A DNA stretch of 13,713 bases, taken from assembly GCA_013003465.1 (NCBI GenBank), contig JABDIZ010000041.1, forward strand, positions 1 to 13,713. The letters run 5' to 3'. A model generated the notes under the pieces. The model was not told the DNA's origin. It did not search any database and worked only from the letters and a program-made list of their open reading frames with translations. Source of the stretch: Rhodothermaceae bacterium. GTDB lineage: Bacteria; Bacteroidota; Rhodothermia; Rhodothermales; Rubricoccaceae. Numbering within the stretch: the stretch's first letter is position 1; each line of letters opens with the position of its first letter. Made by a program: the position numbers and the translations under genes. Below are positions 7,236-12,977 of this stretch, one piece after another.

Positions 7236-7505
7236 ATGACTACTCGCCAGAAAGCTCGCCTCGGCCTCTTTGTCGTGCTCGGCCTGCTCCTGTTCTTCGT
7301 CCTCGGCGACGTACTCGGGCTGTGGGCCTCCGATCGCGGCGTCATCAGCCCAACGGGCTACGTGGGCATCTCGCACGGCAGCCACACGCACTACGTCCCG
7401 AACGACTGGAATGGCGACGTTCCGCTCTCCAACTTCCCCTCGACGCCTCCACCGCCGGGGATGACCGTCGGGCCGACCGGCGAGATCATCCCGTTGCAGC
7501 CGTGA
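7236..7505 (+). CDS. Small membrane-anchored protein with a histidine-triad (HxxHxH) motif
   Basis: An 89-residue protein of no family I can name. ATG 7236 is preferred because it gives a short basic N-terminus (MTTRQKAR) before one long hydrophobic helix (about 9-30), a typical signal anchor. A GTG or ATG further upstream would put a non-hydrophobic extension ahead of it. The rest should face the periplasm or exterior. It contains HGSHTHYVP at residues 47-55, a HxxHxH motif followed by Y-V/I-P that closely resembles the zinc-binding triads (HGDHxHYIP) of streptococcal Pht proteins. A proline-rich tail, PSTPPPPGMTVGPTGEIIP, follows. Metal binding is inferred from this one motif. The gene is monocistronic, between an upstream promoter-like motif and two downstream hairpins. 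Confidence 0.7.
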   Translation: MTTRQKARLGLFVVLGLLLFFVLGDVLGLWASDRGVISPTGYVGISHGSHTHYVPNDWNGDVPLSNFPSTPPPPGMTVGPTGEIIPLQP

Positions 7506-7512
7506 ACGCATC

Positions 7513-7553
7513 GGGGCGACCCTGATGCTCGCCCCAATGCGGGGTGACCCCGC
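7513..7553. terminator. Two adjacent hairpins between convergent genes
   Basis: GGGGCGA (7513-7519) pairs with TCGCCCC (7529-7535) with a nine-base loop, and GCGGGG (7539-7544) pairs with CCCCGC (7548-7553) with a TGA loop. They fill the 54-base gap between the stop of the plus-strand gene at 7505 and the stop of the minus-strand flotillin gene at 7560, so both strands would form them. T-tracts are absent, so termination is inferred from position and stem strength. Confidence 0.55.
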
Positions 7554-7559
7554 CTGTGA

Positions 7560-9065
7560 TCAGGCCTCTTCCTGCTCCGACGGCGGCATCGGCAGCGACG
7601 GCTCGGGCGGTGCGCCGTCCCCGCGCTGCGGCGGAAGGGCGCGGCTCTCCTCCGGGTTGGTCACGAGGCGCTGCGCGAGCGCCTGCAGGTCCACCCCGGC
7701 GATGCCCTTAACGAGTTCGGGCGTTGTCGCCATGAGTTGGGCAACGTAGTTGGTGACGCGGGCGGCGCCCTGGCCAGAGCCGGTATCTACGACGGTCAAC
7801 TTGTCGATCTGACCCATCGGCTTGGCGACCTCGCGGGCCAGCTCGGGCATCATCTTGGCGAGGAGGTCGAGCACGGCAGCTTCGCCATACTTCTCGAATG
7901 CCTCGGCCAGCTTTTCCTTGGCCTCGGCTTCGGCAAGCCCACGCTGTCGGATCACCTCGGCTTCGGCAAAGCCTTCTGCGCGCGTGCCCTCGGCACGGGC
8001 TTTGGCCTCGGCCTCGATCTCGAACTGGCGCGCCTCGGCGCGGCGCACCTGGCGCAGCTTGTCTGCCTCCGCCGCCTGCTCAATGGCGTACCGCTCAGCA
8101 TCGGCCTTCTTCTTGACTTCAGAGTCATACTGCCGTTCGCGGCGATCGATTTCGAGTTTTTCGAGGTCCACCTCGCGCTCCTTGCGGACGAGTTCAACCT
8201 GCATCTGCTCCTCGACGACAGCCTTCTGGCTCGTTGCCTCCTGCACGGCGTAGGCGAGGTCGGCGGCGGCCTTGGCGGTGTCCTGCTCCTGCTTGAACGC
8301 GGCCACCTTCAATTCCTTCTCCTTCGTCGCTTCGGCCACGTTGGTGTCGCGCACGAGTTCGGCCTTCTGCGCATTCTCGTCGGCCTCAGCCTTCTTGATG
8401 CGCGCATCGCGCGTGGCCTCGGCCTCGGCGATGTCAGCGTCGCGCTTGATCGCTGCGATACGGGGGCGCCCGAGCGCTTCGAGGTAGCCGTTCTTGTCGC
8501 GGACGTCCTTGATGGTGAAGCTCACGATCTGGAGCCCCATCTTCTTCAGGTCCCGCGCGGCGACGGACTGCACCTCCTGCGCGAACTTGTCGCGGTTGCG
8601 ATAGACCTCCTCGACGGTGAGCGTGCCGAGGATGGCGCGGAGGTGCCCTTCCAGAACCTCGCGGGCTTCCGCGCGGAGCGCCTCGTCGGGCTTGCCGAGG
8701 TACTGCTCGGCTGCCGTCGCCACATCCTCCACGGAGGAGCCGACTTTGATGACGGCGACGCCGTCGGTGAGGACGGGAACGCCCTCAGCCGTGTAGACCT
8801 CCGGCGTGGAGACATCGAGTTTGTGCGAGAGCAACGAAAGCTGCTCGCGCTGCTGGACGATGGGCACGATGAACGCACCACCGCCGCGGACGATCTTGAC
8901 CTTCCGGGCCGACTCGTCGGTGAGGACGTTCTTGCCCCCGAGCGCGGCGCCCGTGATGATCATCGCTTCATCAGGCGAGACGGTCTTGTAGCGTGACGCG
9001 ACCAGCATGATCAGCAGCACGAAGACGACGATGGGGATGACGATGGCGAGCAGGGTCGGGTCCAT
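7560..9065 (-). CDS. floT: Flotillin (FloT/YuaG-like) membrane scaffold protein
   Basis: A 501-residue flotillin that would organise functional membrane microdomains at the inner membrane. An N-terminal membrane helix (about 5-24) is followed by RYKTVSPDEAMIITG and the SPFH/band-7 domain (about 28-200), including KIVRGGGAF, LDVSTPEVYT, AREVLEGHLR and VSFTIKDVRDKNGYLE. These closely match my recollection of Bacillus FloT, which has about the same length (near 510). A long Ala/Glu-rich coiled coil with EAEA-type repeats (about 205-385) mediates oligomerisation in the family. The C-terminal segment has EKYGEAAVLDLLAKMMPE and DKLTVVDTGSGQGA, then a Pro/Glu-rich tail. A GGAGG five bases before ATG 9065 is one of the few clear ribosome sites here. 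The NfeD-like gene lies 51 bases upstream, the conserved yuaF-yuaG arrangement. Confidence 0.95.
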   Translation of the reverse strand: MDPTLLAIVIPIVVFVLLIMLVASRYKTVSPDEAMIITGAALGGKNVLTDESARKVKIVRGGGAFIVPIVQQREQLSLLSHKLDVSTPEVYTAEGVPVLTDGVAVIKVGSSVEDVATAAEQYLGKPDEALRAEAREVLEGHLRAILGTLTVEEVYRNRDKFAQEVQSVAARDLKKMGLQIVSFTIKDVRDKNGYLEALGRPRIAAIKRDADIAEAEATRDARIKKAEADENAQKAELVRDTNVAEATKEKELKVAAFKQEQDTAKAAADLAYAVQEATSQKAVVEEQMQVELVRKEREVDLEKLEIDRRERQYDSEVKKKADAERYAIEQAAEADKLRQVRRAEARQFEIEAEAKARAEGTRAEGFAEAEVIRQRGLAEAEAKEKLAEAFEKYGEAAVLDLLAKMMPELAREVAKPMGQIDKLTVVDTGSGQGAARVTNYVAQLMATTPELVKGIAGVDLQALAQRLVTNPEESRALPPQRGDGAPPEPSLPMPPSEQEEA

Positions 9066-9070
9066 GAGGT

Positions 9071-9075
9071 CCTCC
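9071..9075 (-). promoter_or_regulatory. Shine-Dalgarno site of the flotillin gene
   Basis: GGAGG on the minus strand lies five bases before ATG 9065. It is notable because most genes here show no such site, and it fixes the flotillin start. Confidence 0.75.
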
Positions 9076-9116
9076 AGAATGAGTCAGTCGGTAAGAAGCG
9101 GCGAGCGGATCGGCCG

Positions 9117-9716
9117 TCAGGCCGGGGTACGCTCGGGGAGGCGCGGGCGTTCGGCGCCCGGCAGCGGAATCGGTTGGGCCAGGTCTTCGTCGATGGGCGT
9201 CACGCGGAGCGAGCCGTCCCGCTCGACTTCAACCACGACCACTTTCGTGCCTGTCGGGATGGCCGTGCCGTCGAACGATGACGCGGCCTGGAAGGTGACG
9301 GAGGCGCCCATGCGGACGAGCACCTCGCCGTAGCCCTTCGCCGGAATGGTCGTGTTGACCTCGCCGATCTTGCCGTAGTACTCGCGCACGGAGAAGGCCG
9401 TCGAGTTCTCACTCCGCTTCATCGGCTTGACGTAGGCGAAGTGCATCACCACCGCCAGCGCCATCCCGATCACGGCCGCCAGGATGGCCACGTTGGTCAC
9501 ACTGAGCCCGGTGTAGCTCTCCAGAAGCACACCTGCACCGCCAAACGCGGTCAGCCCACCTACGAACGAGAGCGGATCGAGGAAGTCGCCGAGGTCCACG
9601 GAGTCGAAAGCTCCGTCGAGACTGTCGAGCGCGCCGTCGAGCACGTCGCCCAGGAAAACGGCCAGCACGGAGAACACCAGCCCGCCGAGGAGGCAGATCC
9701 AGTAGAGCGTGGTCAT
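9117..9716 (-). CDS. NfeD-family membrane protein (YuaF-like)
   Basis: A 199-residue NfeD-like protein and partner of the flotillin gene that follows it. ATG 9716 is chosen because it gives an N-terminal helix straight away (MTTLYWICLLGGLVFSVLAV). A TTG at 9782 in frame would add 22 polar residues. Three membrane segments (about 4-22, 48-66, 74-92) precede a soluble beta-rich region (about 105-180) with GKIGEVNTTIPAKGYGEVLVRMG, the OB-fold expected for NfeD proteins. There is no serine-protease domain, so this is the short NfeD1b/YuaF type. Between helices 1 and 2 lies an acidic segment with repeated D-x-L-D/DG units (about 24-46). In Bacillus, YuaF and FloT work together in membrane fluidity and stress tolerance; the same role is inferred here. 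Confidence 0.85.
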   Translation of the reverse strand: MTTLYWICLLGGLVFSVLAVFLGDVLDGALDSLDGAFDSVDLGDFLDPLSFVGGLTAFGGAGVLLESYTGLSVTNVAILAAVIGMALAVVMHFAYVKPMKRSENSTAFSVREYYGKIGEVNTTIPAKGYGEVLVRMGASVTFQAASSFDGTAIPTGTKVVVVEVERDGSLRVTPIDEDLAQPIPLPGAERPRLPERTPA

Positions 9717-9866
9717 GGTCGTCACCGGATGCGCGCGCGGATCGCGGGGCTGAGGCGCCGGGCGAAAGGCTTCCACGCGCAAGGTTAGGCTGCCTGCTCA
9801 GAGCGTACGCAGGGCTCTTAACGCTGTTACCCTCACGCGCCCGATTCATTCCCCCTTCACGGGGCT

Positions 9867-9875
9867 CGAAATATA
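9867..9875 (-). promoter_or_regulatory. Likely -7 promoter element of the nfeD-flotillin operon
   Basis: On the minus strand 9875..9867 reads TATATTTCG, again TAnnTTTCG. Transcription from it would begin near 9860 and give a leader of about 145 bases before ATG 9716. Just downstream, CCCC and GGGG around GTGAA (9851-9864) can form a small hairpin. No TTTG -33 element is seen. The 269-base stretch 9717-9985 holds nothing else I can support. Confidence 0.4.
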
Positions 9876-9985
9876 CGTGGCGCTCGGCGTTCGCACCCGC
9901 CGTGTGCCTTCCACGCGGCGTCTTCGCTGCTCACCTCCTCGGCGCGCAGCTCCTTCGTTTCAAAAGCGCACTGGGGCTCGGTCGC

Positions 9986-10216
9986 TCAGTCGAACAGCTG
10001 CTGGAGCAGGTCGTCGGCGCGGCGGTAGAGGCGCTCGGGCAGCGCCGATTCTTCCTCACGGACGCTCAGGCGGCGGCGCAGCGCGGCCGATGAAGCCAGG
10101 CAGGCCAGGCCGAGGGCAGCCAGCCAACTGATGCGGTGGATCTGACGAGTGGTAGGCATGGGGCGCGAAGCTGATGGAAGCGCTTCTAGAACAAAGCCCG
10201 CGCCAATCGCACTCAT
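9986..10216 (-). CDS. Small single-helix membrane protein, overlaps the upstream stop (ATGA)
   Basis: A 76-residue protein of no recognised family. Its ATG at 10216 overlaps the TGA of the carbonic anhydrase-like gene (ATGA at 10213-10216), with an AAGGGGGG just before it, which suggests translational coupling. An internal ATG at 10159 would give 57 residues starting MPTTRQIHR and is an equally sensible N-terminus. Both forms contain one hydrophobic helix (WLAALGLACLASSAAL) followed by RRR, then a charged amphipathic tail ending LYRRADDLLQQLFD. The basic flank after the helix suggests the tail stays in the cytoplasm. Function unknown. Because the region is short and GC-rich, a chance open frame is not excluded; the ATGA overlap and sensible composition are the main support. 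Confidence 0.5.
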   Translation of the reverse strand: MSAIGAGFVLEALPSASRPMPTTRQIHRISWLAALGLACLASSAALRRRLSVREEESALPERLYRRADDLLQQLFD

Positions 10217-10785
10217 CCCCCCTTCAAGGCCGTAGAAGGGCGTTCGTCGGTGTAGAACGGGTTCATTTCGGGTCGGTTGATGCCCAGATACATCCGGCTC
10301 ATGCGGACGTAGTGCCGCGCGTTGGCCCGGTTGCGTTCCACTTCCTCGTCGCGCAGTTCCCGGATCACGCGAGCAGGCGCCCCGAGAACAAGCGAACGCG
10401 AAGGCACGACGGTGCCCATCGTCACCAGCGCCTGCGCACCGACGATGGACCCCGCACCGATCACGGCCCCATCGAGGACCACCGCGCCCATCCCGATCAG
10501 TACGTCATCTTGGATGGTGCAGCCGTGGACGACCGCATTGTGCCCGATCGTGACGCGCTCGCCGATGAGAGCTGGATGAGTACCGCGACTCACATGTACG
10601 GTCGCGTTGTCTTGGACGTTGCTCCCCGTCCCCACCTCGATCCAGTGTACGTCGCCGCGCAACGAGGCGCCGAACCAGATGCTCGCCCCTTCGCCCAGCG
10701 TCACATCGCCGATGACGGCAGCGGTGGGAGCGATGTAGTTGGTCGCGTCGAAACGAGGCATATGCCCCAGGAAAGCATCGATCAT
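10213..10785 (-). CDS. Gamma-class carbonic anhydrase-like protein (LbetaH fold)
   Basis: A 190-residue left-handed beta-helix protein of the gamma carbonic anhydrase family (YrdA/PaaY/Cam type). Hexapeptide repeats run from about residue 17 to 145: AVIGDVTLGEGASIWFGASL, NVQDNATVHV, IGHNAVVHGC, VLIGMGAVVLDGAVIGAG and similar. The three zinc-ligand histidines of the family are present: His64 (ATVHV), His82 (GHNAV) and His87 (VVHGC), along with RGD at 43-45. This supports a metal-binding trimer. Many YrdA-type members have weak or no measured anhydrase activity, so the reaction is not certain. Start ATG 10785 gives a family-like N-terminus; ATG 10761 is also possible, while 10860 would add a Pro/Arg-rich extension. 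A helical C-terminal tail ends YTDERPSTALKGG. A small membrane-protein gene follows with overlap. Confidence 0.88.
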   Translation of the reverse strand: MIDAFLGHMPRFDATNYIAPTAAVIGDVTLGEGASIWFGASLRGDVHWIEVGTGSNVQDNATVHVSRGTHPALIGERVTIGHNAVVHGCTIQDDVLIGMGAVVLDGAVIGAGSIVGAQALVTMGTVVPSRSLVLGAPARVIRELRDEEVERNRANARHYVRMSRMYLGINRPEMNPFYTDERPSTALKGG

Positions 10786-10811
10786 CGGTCGGGAGAAGTC
10801 AGGCGGCGGAT

Positions 10812-10819
10812 CGAAGATA
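10812..10819 (-). promoter_or_regulatory. Possible -7 element upstream of the carbonic anhydrase-like gene
   Basis: On the minus strand 10819..10812 reads TATCTTCG, 26 bases before ATG 10785, leaving a leader of about 20 bases. It supports the 10785 start over 10860. The ten bases 10819..10810 are identical to those at 50..41. Confidence 0.35.
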
Positions 10820-10883
10820 CCCGCCCTGCGTACAGGCCATCCCTCTCTCCCGCCCTTCATCTGCTCTTCCTCGCTCGTCTCGC

Positions 10884-11174
10884 ATGGCGCACATCTCCAT
10901 CACCCGACACCACGCCCTCGGACGCGAACGGGCCCGCGAGGCTGCCGAAGCCGTCGCCGACGAACTGCGCACCCACTATAAAGCGCGCACGACTTGGGAC
11001 GGCGACACACTTCGGGTGCACGGTCCCGGGGTGAAGGGCACCCTCACAGCTACGGCCGACACGGTCCATATCGAGGCGAAACTCGGCCTCCCGCTCCGCC
11101 CGTTCCGCCGCAGCCTCGAAGCGGAGATCCGCGAGCGCCTCGACGCCGTCGTTGGGCCGCAGGCCACACATTGA
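10884..11174 (+). CDS. Polyhydroxyalkanoic acid system family protein (PHA_gran_rgn)
   Basis: A 96-residue protein matching the PHA_gran_rgn family (PF09650) along its whole length. It opens MAHISITRHHALGRERAREAAEAVADEL, the typical start; then comes WDGDTLRVHGPGVKGTL at about 38-54, a VHIEAKLGLPLRPF strand-turn, and a C-terminal helix with EAEIRERLDAVVG. The family was named from genes near polyhydroxyalkanoate granule loci, but its molecular role is not known and many carriers have no PHA genes next to it. No PHA synthase or depolymerase lies in this window. It is divergent from the carbonic anhydrase-like gene and leads a same-strand set with an EcsC-family gene 62 bases downstream. In that gap GCTCT and AGAGC (11194-11206) form a short hairpin with a CGT loop. 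Confidence 0.85.
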   Translation: MAHISITRHHALGRERAREAAEAVADELRTHYKARTTWDGDTLRVHGPGVKGTLTATADTVHIEAKLGLPLRPFRRSLEAEIRERLDAVVGPQATH

Positions 11175-11236
11175 AAGCATCTCTCCGGGGCTTGCTCTCG
11201 TAGAGCGACCTCCTCCCCCCTCCCGATTCCTCTGTT

Positions 11237-11905
11237 ATGAAGACCTACATCCTGAACCAACTCTACCCCAAAGCCATTGAGGGGCTCCCCACGCTCGGCA
11301 CGCCTGGCGAGACCGCTGCTCCGTACCGCCGCCGACGGGGCCCGCTCCGCGACCGCGCCGAGCGCATGACGCAGCGCCATATCGCCCTGGCAGGTGGCAC
11401 CGGCTTCGTGACCGGCCTCGGCGGCTGGCTCACCATGCCCATCACGCTGCCCGCCGATCTCGCGGGTGTCGCACTCCTGCAGCTTCACATGGCAGCCTCG
11501 TGCGCCGTCCTCGCGGGTCACGCCGACCTCACCGACGAGGCCACGCGCGACACCGTCGTTGCGTGCCTACTCAAGACCAACGCGCACATCAACACGGAAG
11601 AGGAGGAGGCGGTCAGCCGGGTGGGTGTGAAGCTGGCCGAGCGCGGCGTGCGGTTTCTGGTCAAGCAGACGGGGACCTGGATCGCCTCCACGGCGGGCAA
11701 GCGGCTGATCGCGCGGCGCTTCGCGCGCGGCATTCCGCTCGTCGGCGGGGTCATCGGAGCAACATCAGATGCCTACAACACGCGCATTGTGGCGGGGCAC
11801 ACGCTCGACACCTTTTTCCCACAGGCCGAACCCGGTTCACCGAGCTCCGTTCACACCAACGGCCCCGCCTCGCCCTCGGAAGCCTCCGATGCAGAGTCGG
11901 CCTGA
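11237..11905 (+). CDS. EcsC family protein
   Basis: A 222-residue EcsC-family protein (PF12787). After a basic N-terminal region (RRRRGPLRDRAERM, about 31-44) comes the family's glycine-rich hydrophobic core, GGTGFVTGLGGWLTMPITLP at about 53-72, then ADLAGVALLQLHMAASCAVLAGHADLTDEATRD, the best-conserved part. A second glycine-rich stretch (RGIPLVGGVIGATSDAYNT, about 159-177) is followed by a loose Ser/Pro/Glu tail. EcsC is named from the Bacillus ecs locus, but its biochemical function is unknown; the glycine-zipper-like segments suggest membrane association. ATG 11237 is the first good start. It sits between the PHA_gran_rgn gene and an unrecognised helical gene 34 bases downstream, and the three may be co-transcribed. 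Confidence 0.85.
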   Translation: MKTYILNQLYPKAIEGLPTLGTPGETAAPYRRRRGPLRDRAERMTQRHIALAGGTGFVTGLGGWLTMPITLPADLAGVALLQLHMAASCAVLAGHADLTDEATRDTVVACLLKTNAHINTEEEEAVSRVGVKLAERGVRFLVKQTGTWIASTAGKRLIARRFARGIPLVGGVIGATSDAYNTRIVAGHTLDTFFPQAEPGSPSSVHTNGPASPSEASDAESA

Positions 11906-11939
11906 TCCCTTCATCCTCTTCCCCCTTGCTCCTCTCCTC

Positions 11940-12329
11940 ATGGATACGATTCCCAACGAAACGCACGCGGCTGAAGTCTCCGCGACGATTGATGACCTGG
12001 AACAGGGCCTGGCACAGTTCCCGCTGTCCAAGGCAGTCAACCGCATCGACGACTGGCGCCGCGCAATCCTCGTTACCGAGCGCGCTGAGCTCCAGCCCAT
12101 CGCCGACGGGTTGGGTGAACTTCACGAGGCGCTCACAGGCCCAGGTCTCGATGGGGCGGCGATCGGAAACCTCCTCGTTCGGCTCGGTGAGCAGACGGAA
12201 GCGGCGGCTGACTCGGTCCCCGCCTCGACTGCGGAGGACTCGACGCAGGCTCTGCGCAACGGGCTCAAGCGAATGGGATCGCTCCTGCGCCACGCCGGAA
12301 GCGCCCTCGCAGGCAATAGCACTGAATAA
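11940..12329 (+). CDS. Hypothetical helical protein, 129 aa
   Basis: I do not recognise a family. The 129-residue product is acidic, has no membrane segment or signal, and looks almost wholly helical, with heptad-like stretches at about 12-30 (EVSATIDDLEQGLAQF), 55-90 and 104-122 (ALRNGLKRMGSLLRHAGSAL). Start ATG 11940 follows the EcsC stop by 34 bases; an in-frame ATG at 11889 would overlap EcsC and add a Pro-rich stretch unlike the rest. Size and helical content are like phasins or small scaffold proteins, and the PHA_gran_rgn gene two positions upstream makes that tempting, but no phasin motif is present. The gene ends five bases before the stop of the convergent lipoprotein gene, with no room for a separate terminator. 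Confidence 0.7.
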   Translation: MDTIPNETHAAEVSATIDDLEQGLAQFPLSKAVNRIDDWRRAILVTERAELQPIADGLGELHEALTGPGLDGAAIGNLLVRLGEQTEAAADSVPASTAEDSTQALRNGLKRMGSLLRHAGSALAGNSTE

Positions 12330-12334
12330 GCCTG

Positions 12335-12934
12335 CTAGCGCGCCCGGCGCTGAAACTGCGCATCCACGGTTGTGGCGACGGGCTCCGTAGCCGCGAGCCG
12401 GTCGGTGTCCACCTGGGCCAGCGCCGCCGCGACGAGGGGGGTGAAGTAGGATTTGACTTCCAGCGCGTGGTGGTCGCTCAGCACCACGATGCGCCCCAGT
12501 GGCACCGCATAGACGGTGTTTTCGCTGAACCGCTCGGTGAGTACCGGATCGATGAACCCGGTCGAATCGGTGGTCTGGGGCGAACCGGGCGGAAACGCGC
12601 CCGTCGCTCGGACGAGGTCGGCGTAGCGCGCCGCGTCGTCGAAGCTGATGGCGTTGACGACGATCTGCCAGCCCGCGCTGTCAGCGTAGGTGCGTGCTAC
12701 GGTTTGCAGCGCCACGCTGCCGGTGCCACCCGTGCTGTCGGTGAAGTAGCCTCGGTAGATGTCTTCGCTGACCAAGGCGTGCGCGTCAATGGCCTCGGGC
12801 AATACCTCCGCCAAGGCTTCCGCAGGGACGAGGTCCACCACAGGCTCCGCCCCTTCGGCCTCGGTTTCAACTGGGGTGCAGGCCGACACGCACAGAGCGA
12901 AGAGGCCGACGAGAACAAACCAGGAGTAGCGCAT
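12335..12934 (-). CDS. Lipoprotein of unknown function
   Basis: A 199-residue predicted lipoprotein. The N-terminus MRYSWFVLVGLFALCVSAC has a basic residue, a hydrophobic core and a lipobox VSAC with Cys19 as the lipidation site; the mature protein starts CTPVETEAEGAEP, an acidic linker. The rest is soluble and mixed alpha/beta, with EDIYRGYFTDS (about 57-67), GWQIVVNAISFDDAARYADLV (about 88-108) and LGRIVVLSDHHALEVKSYF (about 147-165). I do not recognise a domain. The start lies 43 bases downstream of the mutS stop on the same strand, so it may be read from the mutS promoter. A link to mismatch repair is not implied. It would be anchored in the inner or outer membrane. Confidence 0.75.
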   Translation of the reverse strand: MRYSWFVLVGLFALCVSACTPVETEAEGAEPVVDLVPAEALAEVLPEAIDAHALVSEDIYRGYFTDSTGGTGSVALQTVARTYADSAGWQIVVNAISFDDAARYADLVRATGAFPPGSPQTTDSTGFIDPVLTERFSENTVYAVPLGRIVVLSDHHALEVKSYFTPLVAAALAQVDTDRLAATEPVATTVDAQFQRRAR

Positions 12935-12977
12935 GCGAGAGCCGGGTGAGACGCAGCGAAGGTACCCACGCGTCGGC

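Noticed and set aside
7737..8996. Plus-strand open frame of 419 codons opposite flotillin
   Set aside because: It is the antisense of the flotillin coiled coil; its Leu/Gly/Ala-rich sequence mirrors the repeated Glu/Ala codons.
9409..9849. Minus-strand open frame starting at ATG 9849, with AAGGGGG just before it and close to the predicted operon start
   Set aside because: It overlaps nfeD in another frame and becomes Arg/Ser/Pro-rich low-complexity sequence, so it is more likely a leader plus a shadow frame than a gene.
10177..10186. Perfect 10-bp palindrome GAAGCGCTTC inside the microprotein gene
   Set aside because: It has no second copy nearby and lies within a likely coding region, so it is compatible with chance.
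10174..11034. Plus-strand open frame of 286 codons opposite the carbonic anhydrase-like gene
   Set aside because: It is antisense to well-conserved hexapeptide repeats and has no domain of its own.
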